This document shows, one piece after another, positions 44,485-51,505 of a DNA stretch of 64,000 nt (its first letter is position 1; every line of letters starts with the position of its first letter). Position numbers and translations under genes: made by a program. The notes under the pieces are model-generated. The model did no database searches. It was given only the letters and a program-made list of their open reading frames with translations, and was not told the DNA's origin. The stretch is from Pseudomonadaceae bacterium (GTDB lineage: Bacteria; Pseudomonadota; Gammaproteobacteria; Pseudomonadales; Azotimanducaceae), in NCBI GenBank assembly GCA_024743175.1, contig JANSXA010000002.1:372001-436000 (forward strand), written 5' to 3'.

Positions 44485-45399
44485 ATGGCCAGACCTTCCC
44501 TGCGAAGCCTTGAGATATTTGCGATGGCAGGTCGCTGTGGCAGCTTCCGTGAAGCGGCTGAACAGCTGCATCTCAGCCCTTCAGCGGTGAGTCACCAGAT
44601 CAAAGGGTTGGAAAACTGGATCGGCGCGCCGTTGTTTATTCGCAGTACGCGATCCATTGAACTCACCGAACTTGGCCAGAAGTTGAGCAAAAGTTGCAAC
44701 ACCCACCTTCAAGCCGTCAACGATGTGCTGGACGCTGCAAAACTTGAACACGCTGAAACCGCTCTGCGCATCAGCGCGTTACCGTTGTTTACCGATACCT
44801 GGCTGATTCCGAGGCTGGCAAAATTTGAAAAACGCTGGCCTGATATTCGCCTCGAAATCGAGACCGTCAATGATGTCGTCGATCTGAATACTTCCAATAT
44901 AGACGTTGGCATCCGTAACACCCGTTCTGCTACTCCCGGCTTGACCACCCGGAAACTCATCAGTCTGCAGAGTGTGCCGTTGTGCGCTCCGGAACTGGCT
45001 GAAAAGATCAACTCTATTGCTGATCTCTGCCACCACACGCTGATCGTGCACAGTGGTCGTCCAGCCAGTTGGCACAGGTGGTTTGAACTGTGTGGGCATC
45101 CTGATTTAGCGCCGGTTAAAACTCTGCTTGTTGATAATATGCACAGCGCAGTTTCTGCGGCACAAAGAGGTGCCGGAGTGATGATGGGGCTGGCCCCATT
45201 TATCTGGGAAGCAGGTGGCGTCAACGCTCTGGTCAATCCAGTCAAAGCCAAGCTGATCTCTGATGGCGCCTATCGGTTGGTTTACCGCCGTACAGACAGG
45301 ACGCGGCCGCTGATCCAGGACTTCGAACGCTGGATCGTTGAGGAAATGCAGGCAGACAAGCCTCGTTTGATGCAGTTGGGTGAGAAAAGAATATATTAG
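44485..45399 (+). CDS. LysR-family transcriptional regulator (GcvA-like)
   Basis: A 304-residue regulator. The winged helix-turn-helix is at residues about 4-63 (SLRSLEIFAMAGRCGSFREA, then QLHLSPSAVSHQIKGLE). The periplasmic-binding-like effector domain follows, with a GcvA-type pattern (RISALPLFTDTWLIPRL, VDLNTSNIDVGIR). ATG 44485 lies behind GAGAGGG and is preferred over ATG 44473, which would include that site. Divergent from the PaaI thioesterase gene. The inducer is unknown. The GIY-YIG-like gene begins 28 bases after its stop. Confidence 0.9.
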   Translation: MARPSLRSLEIFAMAGRCGSFREAAEQLHLSPSAVSHQIKGLENWIGAPLFIRSTRSIELTELGQKLSKSCNTHLQAVNDVLDAAKLEHAETALRISALPLFTDTWLIPRLAKFEKRWPDIRLEIETVNDVVDLNTSNIDVGIRNTRSATPGLTTRKLISLQSVPLCAPELAEKINSIADLCHHTLIVHSGRPASWHRWFELCGHPDLAPVKTLLVDNMHSAVSAAQRGAGVMMGLAPFIWEAGGVNALVNPVKAKLISDGAYRLVYRRTDRTRPLIQDFERWIVEEMQADKPRLMQLGEKRIY

Positions 45400-45427
45400 T
45401 TGTATATTGCGTGACTACTCACGTATT

Positions 45428-45832
45428 ATGCAGCCATCCCCACTTAGAAGCCAGCTGATGGATTCACGCAAAACACGCCAGAAAAGCCTGGTTCAGGACT
45501 ACAAAAAGCAGCCCAAAAAACTGGGTGCGTACTGCATTCGCAACACGTCGAATGGCAAATGTTTTGTTGGTGTGAGCCGCGACCTGGATGCACGCATTAA
45601 CCGACATCGTTTTGAATTACGCTGTAACTCAGAACACGTCAGTGCGCAGCTGCAGGACGACTGGAACAGCCTGGGCCCGGAAGTCTTTGAATTCACCATT
45701 CTCGATACCATCGACCCCCCGGACGAACCACAGTACGACCCCAGTGCAGATCTGGAGGTGCTGGAACAGCTGTGGCTTGAACAACTCAATCCGTTTACCC
45801 CTCACGGTTATAATAAACCGCCCCCTGCCTGA
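45428..45832 (+). CDS. GIY-YIG-like nuclease-family small protein
   Basis: A 134-residue protein with a basic N-terminus. The core GAYCIRNTSNGKCFVGVSRD is a divergent GIY-YIG strand pair. LDARINRHRFELR then supplies the Arg helix, LQDDWNSLGPEVFEFTILD follows, and the C-terminus is LWLEQLNPFTPHGYN. This small subfamily is annotated as GIY-YIG nuclease in many genomes, but the first Tyr motif is altered and the nuclease activity is unproven. ATG 45428 is chosen over 45380, which overlaps the LysR gene. Confidence 0.75.
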   Translation: MQPSPLRSQLMDSRKTRQKSLVQDYKKQPKKLGAYCIRNTSNGKCFVGVSRDLDARINRHRFELRCNSEHVSAQLQDDWNSLGPEVFEFTILDTIDPPDEPQYDPSADLEVLEQLWLEQLNPFTPHGYNKPPPA

Positions 45833-45897
45833 ACCCTTCGGACCTCGCATGCCGGTGCCAACCTTGGTAACTTAGGTGACAGGGTGAAGGGGGATTT

Positions 45898-46725
45898 ATG
45901 ACAGACACAGACGCCAGAACATCGCTTCTATCGGTGGTTGGAGATCTGCGTGCAGAAGGTGATGAGCTCTACCAACTGCTGGGCGAGATGGACACGGGTT
46001 TCTGGACCCAGGTGTCTACGTTCAAGGATTGGACAGTATGGGATGTGATTGCCCATCTACACCTCTCAGATCACATGGCCCTCACCAGCCTGCGCAGCAG
46101 CGATGACTTCAAACAGCTGATGCGTGACATGGGCAAAGCAGGTTCGATGCGCGCCTATACAGATGCATGGCTGACCGAAGATGGCCATTCGATCAACGGC
46201 CCGGAGCTGCTCATCAGATGGCGCGCTATGTTCCAGCAGTTGTGCGAGGGTCTGGCTGCCGCCGATCCGGACAAACGTTTCGCCTGGGCCGGCCCCGGCA
46301 TGAAGGCGCGTATGTTTGCCACCGCGCGGCAGATGGAAACCTGGGCTCATGGTTGGGAGATCTACGATCTGATGCAAGTTGAACGTCATCATTCAGATCG
46401 CTTGCAGAATATTGTGACAATCGGGGTAAGGACTTTCGGCTGGTCGTTCAGCAATCGCAAGTTACCCGTGCCTGAACCAGCACCTTATGTCGAACTCACC
46501 GCACCTTCCGGGAAAATCTGGACCTTCAATGAACGTGATGAAAACAACTGTGTTCGCGGCAGCGCGGTCGACTTCTGCCAGGTCGTCACCCAGGTGCGGA
46601 ACATAGCTGATACGCAACTTGAAGTCAGCGGCGATACCGCAACCGCCTGGATGGCCATTGCCCAGTGTTTCGCTGGGCCACCTGAAGATCCGCCAGCTCC
46701 CGGCACACGCAGCACCTCGCCTTAA
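45898..46725 (+). CDS. TIGR03084-type DinB/MDMPI-fold metal-binding protein
   Basis: A 275-residue protein. The four-helix DinB-like metal-binding domain has FKDWTVWDVIAHLHLSDHMA with His ligands and the later His in QMETWAHGWEIYDLM, as in mycothiol-dependent maleylpyruvate isomerases. A C-terminal domain follows (PAPYVELTAPSGKIWTF). Gammaproteobacteria do not make mycothiol, so the cofactor or thiol must differ. AAGGGGGA precedes the ATG. It leads a plus-strand series with the TPR lipoprotein, TPP enzyme and MDR oxidoreductase. Confidence 0.82.
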   Translation: MTDTDARTSLLSVVGDLRAEGDELYQLLGEMDTGFWTQVSTFKDWTVWDVIAHLHLSDHMALTSLRSSDDFKQLMRDMGKAGSMRAYTDAWLTEDGHSINGPELLIRWRAMFQQLCEGLAAADPDKRFAWAGPGMKARMFATARQMETWAHGWEIYDLMQVERHHSDRLQNIVTIGVRTFGWSFSNRKLPVPEPAPYVELTAPSGKIWTFNERDENNCVRGSAVDFCQVVTQVRNIADTQLEVSGDTATAWMAIAQCFAGPPEDPPAPGTRSTSP

Positions 46726-46751
46726 CACGTCACTAAAACAAGAGGCCGCAC

Positions 46752-48425
46752 ATGAAAAATTTTAAACTCAATTCGGTCAGCGCCGGATGTATCGCTGTAC
46801 TGCTGGTATCCTGCGCAACACAACCAACACCCGAGCGCACGGTGGACACCACTGCGCCCGTAGTCAGTGCAGATGGCGTCACTGCCCCATTACTCGAAGG
46901 TATTGGTCCGCTGCGGTTCCCTATCAGTACTGATGTTCCTCTGGCACAGGCTTATTTTAATCAGGCCCTGACGCTGGCATTTGGCTTTAATCACGCCGAG
47001 GCAGCTCGATCATTCAAAGAAGCAGCGCGCCAGGACGCCACTTGCGGCATCTGTTGGGCAGGAGCGGCACTGGCAATGGGTCCAAATATCAACGCACCCA
47101 TGTCTGAAGATGCTGTTGCCCCCGCCTGGCAGGCCGTGCAGCAGGCCATCGCTCTGCGAGCTTTCGAAACTCCACGGGAACAGGCTTACATCGACGCAAT
47201 TGCTACTCGTTACAGCGAAGATGGCACTGATCGTAAAGCTCTGGACATCATTTATGCCGGATCAATGAGCGGCCTGGTTGAACAATATCCTGATGATCTG
47301 AATGCGCGCGCACTGCGGGCCGAAGCACTGATGGATCTGATGCCCTGGGCTTACTGGAACGACGACGGCAGTGCAGCGAGCCAGAATACAAACATCCTGG
47401 TTGAAGACCTCGAAACGATAATGGCAGCGGATCCTCAACACCCAGGCGCTTTGCACCTGTACATCCATGTCATGGAGCGGTTTGAACCGCAACGCGCCGT
47501 TGCAGCGGCTGATCGTCTGGGCGGTCTGGTACCCGTCGCCGGTCATCTGGTACATATGCCCTCACACATCTACCTGCGTGTTGGCCGCTACAGTGATGCT
47601 GTGGATGCAAACGCTGAAGCCGCTGAGGCGGACGAAGACTATATTGCACAATGTAACGCTCAGGGTCTTTATCCCGCGGCGTACTATCCACACAACATCC
47701 ACTTTCTGTGGTACTCGGCCATGATGGAAGGCCGCAAAGCACTGTCGATCAGCAGTGCTTTGAAACTGGCGGAACGGGTACCACTGGAAATGGCCCGCCA
47801 GATGGGTGCGTTACAAAGCTATGTTGCCGTGCCGGTTTATACCTATGTGCGCTTTGGCATGTGGGACGAAGTGCTGGCACTGCCGGATGCACCAGAGGGT
47901 TTACCGTTCAGCCAGGCGATGCTGCACTACGGCCGCGGCCTGGCGCATGCGGCGCAGGGCAATATCAAGCTGGCTCAAGCTGAGCTGGGTACACTTTCTA
48001 ACATGGCAACCAGTGAGCCGGTGCAGAGCCTCAACATGCGTATGCCTGGCGTTAACGAACCTCTGATGGGCATTGCTGCCAACCTGGTCACTGCACGAAT
48101 CGCCCGGGCTGGCAATGACAGTTCTGCGGAATTGGCAGCCCTGGAAGAAGCCGTCGCTCTACAGGATTCTCTACCCTATACAGAACCGCCGCATTGGCAC
48201 TACCCGGTACGCCAGACACTGGGAGAGGCTCAGCTACGTGCCGGCCACTATGCCGACGCAGCGGCCACTTTTGCACAGGACCTGGAACATTTTCCGAAAA
48301 ATCCCTGGTCTCTGTACGGGTCTGAGCTGGCTCAGACCGGGCTCGGTCAACCTGCTTCAGAAGTACAGCAGCAGCGTGTGCACGCCTGGCGCAATGCCGA
48401 CATTGATCCTGCAGTCAGCTGGTAA
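46752..48425 (+). CDS. TPR-containing lipoprotein
   Basis: A 557-residue protein with a type II signal peptide (SAGCIAVLLVSC, Cys near 21). The region GFNHAEAARSFKEAARQDAT begins a series of helical repeat pairs of TPR type that continues to the C-terminus (HYADAAATFAQDLEHFPKNP). Cys residues in the early CGICWAGAALAMGPN block are typical of this widespread family of unknown function. The middle has LHLYIHVMERF and LVHMPSHIYLRVGRYSDAV, with conserved His that could bind metal. It is probably anchored in the periplasm. The TPP enzyme gene follows after 36 bases. Confidence 0.82.
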   Translation: MKNFKLNSVSAGCIAVLLVSCATQPTPERTVDTTAPVVSADGVTAPLLEGIGPLRFPISTDVPLAQAYFNQALTLAFGFNHAEAARSFKEAARQDATCGICWAGAALAMGPNINAPMSEDAVAPAWQAVQQAIALRAFETPREQAYIDAIATRYSEDGTDRKALDIIYAGSMSGLVEQYPDDLNARALRAEALMDLMPWAYWNDDGSAASQNTNILVEDLETIMAADPQHPGALHLYIHVMERFEPQRAVAAADRLGGLVPVAGHLVHMPSHIYLRVGRYSDAVDANAEAAEADEDYIAQCNAQGLYPAAYYPHNIHFLWYSAMMEGRKALSISSALKLAERVPLEMARQMGALQSYVAVPVYTYVRFGMWDEVLALPDAPEGLPFSQAMLHYGRGLAHAAQGNIKLAQAELGTLSNMATSEPVQSLNMRMPGVNEPLMGIAANLVTARIARAGNDSSAELAALEEAVALQDSLPYTEPPHWHYPVRQTLGEAQLRAGHYADAAATFAQDLEHFPKNPWSLYGSELAQTGLGQPASEVQQQRVHAWRNADIDPAVSW

Positions 48426-48461
48426 CCCAACAACTCACTTTATAAACAGTCAGGAATCACT

Positions 48462-50093
48462 ATGAAAGTTGTAGATGCCATTGCCCATGCCATGAAAGCC
48501 GAAGGCGTAGACGTGTTATTCGCCTATCCGGTCAATCCCTTAATCGAAGCGGCAGCAAAACTGGACATTCGCACGGTCATCGTGCGCCAGGAACGCATCG
48601 GCCTGCATATGGCGGATGCCTATTCACGCATGTCCTCCGGAGACAAAATCGGTGTCTTCTGTATGCAGCACGGTCCGGGTGCAGAAAACGCTTTTGGCGG
48701 CGTGGCTCAGGCCTATTCCGAGTCTGTGCCTATACTGGTGATTCCTGCAGGGTATCCCCGTCGGCTCGCTCACTATTACCCGAACTTCAATTCCACCCTG
48801 AATATGCAGCACATTACCAAATGGGCAGAACCGTTAACCATGGGCAAAGCCATTCCAGAGGTGTTGCGGCGCGCGTTTTTCCAGCTGCGCAATGGCCGCC
48901 CCGGACCTGTCATGTTAGAAGTACCAGTGGATGTTTTTAATGAAGATGTACCCGACAGCTGGGAATACATACCCGCGTTCAGCGCCAAAACCGGCCCTGA
49001 CCCCAGTGACATCGAGACAGCCGCCAAGGTACTGGCCAACGCCAGAAACCCTGTCATCTACGCAGGCCAGGGGGTGCATTACGCCAAAGCCTGGGACGAA
49101 CTGAAAACCCTGGCTGAGGCCTGGAACATACCCGTTACCACCAGTATCGAAGGAAAAAGCGCTTTTCCTGAAGATCATCCACTGTCGCTGGGCAGTGGCG
49201 GGCGGGCTAACCCACGTCCGGTGGCCCAGTACCTGAAAGAGGCAGATGTCATATTCGGGATCGGCTGCAGCTTTGCGTTGACCGGTTTTGGTGTACAGAT
49301 GCCAAAGGGGAAAACCATTATCCACGCGACGTTAGATCCCATGGACCTGAACAAAGATGTGCCTGCCCAGTATGGTTTGATTGGCGATGCCAGGCTCACC
49401 TTGAAGGCACTGACTGATGCCATGGCCAGCCATGACCGAACTACAGCCGATCAGCGTCAGGACGAACCCACCCGCATCGCAGCCCTGCGTGATGCGTGGC
49501 TGGGCGAATGGATGCCCAAGCTGACAAACAACGACGCCCCGATAAACCCTTACCGGGTGTTATGGGAACTGAACAATATGGTCGATAAAGCAGCCACCGT
49601 GATCACCCACGATGCCGGCAGTCCGCGGGATCAAACCACGCCGTTCTGGCAGTCCACCACGCCCCTGTCCTATATCGGCTGGGGTAAAACCACACAACTG
49701 GGGTATGGTCTTGGCCTGGCCATGGGCGCTAAGCTGGCACACCCCGACAAACTGTGTATCAATGTCTGGGGAGATGCTGCCATCGGTTTCACGGGCATGG
49801 ATTTTGAAACCGCCGCACGTGAACGTATCCCGATCCTCTCCATCCTGTTCAACAACTTTTCCATGGCCATCGAAATTCCGATCATGCCTGTGTCCCAGGA
49901 AAAATATGGCGCAATTGAGATCTCAGGACACTATGCCGATATGGCCAAAGCTTTTGGCGGCTACGGCGAGCGCATTACCGACCCGAATGATATTGTTGCC
50001 GCATTGGCACGTGGCATTGAAGCCACCCGGAATGGCCAACCTGCCCTGCTCGAATTCATCACCGATCAGGAAATCACCATTTCTAACGAATAA
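48462..50093 (+). CDS. Thiamine-pyrophosphate-dependent enzyme (acetolactate-synthase-like)
   Basis: A 543-residue enzyme of the three-domain TPP family (acetolactate synthase, benzoylformate decarboxylase, oxalyl-CoA decarboxylase). The activating Glu is Glu44 in VRQERIGLHMADA. The middle domain starts near residue 185, and the TPP/Mg site is GDAAIGFTGMDFETA...ILFNN near 437-467, with GDAA where GDG/GDGS is usual. The FAD-related and CoA-specific motifs cannot be assigned. It is likely a decarboxylase or lyase of a 2-oxo acid. Neighbours do not settle the substrate. AGGAA precedes the ATG. Confidence 0.85.
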   Translation: MKVVDAIAHAMKAEGVDVLFAYPVNPLIEAAAKLDIRTVIVRQERIGLHMADAYSRMSSGDKIGVFCMQHGPGAENAFGGVAQAYSESVPILVIPAGYPRRLAHYYPNFNSTLNMQHITKWAEPLTMGKAIPEVLRRAFFQLRNGRPGPVMLEVPVDVFNEDVPDSWEYIPAFSAKTGPDPSDIETAAKVLANARNPVIYAGQGVHYAKAWDELKTLAEAWNIPVTTSIEGKSAFPEDHPLSLGSGGRANPRPVAQYLKEADVIFGIGCSFALTGFGVQMPKGKTIIHATLDPMDLNKDVPAQYGLIGDARLTLKALTDAMASHDRTTADQRQDEPTRIAALRDAWLGEWMPKLTNNDAPINPYRVLWELNNMVDKAATVITHDAGSPRDQTTPFWQSTTPLSYIGWGKTTQLGYGLGLAMGAKLAHPDKLCINVWGDAAIGFTGMDFETAARERIPILSILFNNFSMAIEIPIMPVSQEKYGAIEISGHYADMAKAFGGYGERITDPNDIVAALARGIEATRNGQPALLEFITDQEITISNE

Positions 50094-50128
50094 CAACTGT
50101 TATCACTGCAATCAACTATAGGAAAGCT

Positions 50129-51124
50129 ATGAAATCCAAAGCCGTCACTCTCGCTGCACGCCCGGTGGGCATGCCTAAAAAAAGCGATTTTGCCATTATT
50201 GAAACAGACGTTGATGAGCCTGGTAACGGGCAGATCCAGGTGCAGAACCTGTGTATGTCTGTTGACCCATACATGCGTGGTCGCATGGTTGATCGAAAAT
50301 CTTACGTTCCACCTTTCCAGATCGGAGAAGTTCTCACCGGTGGTTGTATCGGGCGGGTGACAAAGTCCAACCATCCAGACTTCGCTGAAGGCGATCATGT
50401 GTCCAGCCATCACGGCTGGCGTGAAGCTTATACCAGCGATGTCGAAGGTATAGAAAAGCTTGGCGCCCTGGTGACCGATCCTTCTGCTTATCTTGGTGCT
50501 ATCGGCATGCCGGGCATGACTGCCTACGTGGGGTTGCTCGAAGTGGGTGCACTGAAAGACGGTGAAACCGTATTTGTATCCGGTGCTGCCGGCGCTGTGG
50601 GCAGCATTGTTGGTCAGATCGCCAAGCTCAAAGGTTGCCGTGTACTGGGCAGCGCAGGCGATCAGGAAAAGGTGGATCTGCTGACCGGTGAGCTGGGTTT
50701 TGACTACGCCTTCAATTACAAAGATGGCAACCTGCTGAATCATCTGCGTGAAGGTGCTCCTGACGGACTGGATGTTTACTTCGACAATGTCGGTGGTGAT
50801 CACCTGCAAGCCGCCATTACTCACATGCGACCTTTTGGTCGAATACCATTATGTGGCGCAATCTCGGTCTACAATGACGTTGAACCTGCACCGGGACCCA
50901 ACAACCTGACCATGGCCATTGGTCTCGGCCTGACTCTGCGCGGTTTTATTGTCAGCCACTTTAACCATCTGGCAGACGACTTCCGTCGTGACATGGAGCA
51001 ATGGGTGACTTCGGGGCAGATCAAGTACAAAGAGACTATCTACGATGGCATTGATAACGCGCCTGATGCGTTTATCGGCCTGTTTACAGGTGCCAATGTG
51101 GGCAAGATGGTGGTGAATTTCTAG
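50129..51124 (+). CDS. NADP-dependent MDR oxidoreductase (CurA/leukotriene-B4-dehydrogenase type)
   Basis: A 331-residue zinc-free medium-chain reductase. SVDPYMRGRM near residue 48 is the family hallmark, GMPGMTAYVGLLEVG follows, the Rossmann loop is VSGAAGAVGSIVGQIAK near 150, and GLDVYFDNVGG comes later. Such enzymes reduce alpha,beta-unsaturated ketones or aldehydes with NADPH. It lies 35 bases after the TPP enzyme on the same strand and may act on its product. AGGAAA precedes the ATG. An inverted repeat follows from 51139. Confidence 0.9.
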   Translation: MKSKAVTLAARPVGMPKKSDFAIIETDVDEPGNGQIQVQNLCMSVDPYMRGRMVDRKSYVPPFQIGEVLTGGCIGRVTKSNHPDFAEGDHVSSHHGWREAYTSDVEGIEKLGALVTDPSAYLGAIGMPGMTAYVGLLEVGALKDGETVFVSGAAGAVGSIVGQIAKLKGCRVLGSAGDQEKVDLLTGELGFDYAFNYKDGNLLNHLREGAPDGLDVYFDNVGGDHLQAAITHMRPFGRIPLCGAISVYNDVEPAPGPNNLTMAIGLGLTLRGFIVSHFNHLADDFRRDMEQWVTSGQIKYKETIYDGIDNAPDAFIGLFTGANVGKMVVNF

Positions 51125-51278
51125 ATTCTGCTGGAACAAAGTGTTGGCTGCGAACAGTTTTTTAAAATCCAATCGCCGCCAACACTTGCCATCCATTGGC
51201 AAATTCTCTAGCATCCTCTCCCCATCCAACCCCGTGCATCTTTTTTCCTGCGGGGAGCAGGCAATCTAGGAGGCAACT

Positions 51279-51386
51279 ATGATGATTATCAACCCACAGG
51301 GACGCGTACGCGCACCAGGTAATCGTTATGCCTCTGCAGATGATGCCTCGTTGGATTCGACCGTGATACACCCCATCACGCGTTAG
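51279..51386 (+). CDS. Small ORF, 35 codons, strong ribosome binding site
   Basis: ATG 51279 stands 5 bases after a perfect AGGAGG and reads 35 codons to TAG 51384-51386. The peptide begins MMIINPQGRVRAPGNRY and ends STVIHPITR. It is polar with no signal or membrane segment. After the TAG the frame stays open 22 more codons (Gly/Pro-rich, SGGPAPPPN). A terminator-like hairpin follows, so this could be an independent small gene, a leader peptide for the ABC exporter genes, or a substrate of the exporter. No family is recognised. The evidence is the ribosome binding site and the layout, not homology. Confidence 0.45.
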   Translation: MMIINPQGRVRAPGNRYASADDASLDSTVIHPITR

Positions 51387-51436
51387 TACTCAGGCGGCCC
51401 AGCTCCGCCACCTAACATTCCAACTCTGATGCTGCT

Positions 51437-51477
51437 GCGCGTAACCGCATGTTGACGCCTATCTGCGCGCTTTTTAT
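51437..51477 (+). terminator. Possible terminator or attenuator before the ABC exporter genes
   Basis: GCGCGTA (51437-51443) pairs with TGCGCGC (51464-51470), with one G-T pair and a 20-base loop, followed at once by TTTTTATTT (51471-51479). It sits between the small ORF and the exporter ATG at 51506. It could end the small transcript or act as an attenuator. Confidence 0.45.
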
Positions 51478-51505
51478 TTGATGATCCTGTGACGGAAACG
51501 AGTGG

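Larger units (their letters stand above)
51125..51505 (+). other. 381-base region with hairpins, a 35-codon ORF and a terminator-like stem
   Basis: This gap lies between the MDR gene and the ABC exporter pair. In order it has AAGTGTTGGC/GCCAACACTT (51139-51148 and 51178-51187, 29-base loop), GCCAA/TTGGC (51178-51182 and 51196-51200, overlapping the first), CTCCCC/GGGGAG (51218-51223 and 51252-51257), a perfect AGGAGG (51268-51273), a small ORF, and a stem followed by T-run before the exporter ATG. The overlapping arms could form alternative structures, as in a leader. I know no matching riboswitch class. Confidence 0.5.

Noticed and set aside
50066-50824. Minus-strand ORF of 252 codons opposite the MDR oxidoreductase.
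   Set aside because: The plus-strand frame has clear MDR motifs throughout, and the antisense product matches no family.
51384-51455. In-frame continuation of the small ORF past its TAG (22 more codons, Gly/Pro-rich) as a readthrough protein.
   Set aside because: No readthrough context or known amber recoding is visible, and the extension runs into the terminator-like stem. A chance open stretch is more likely.
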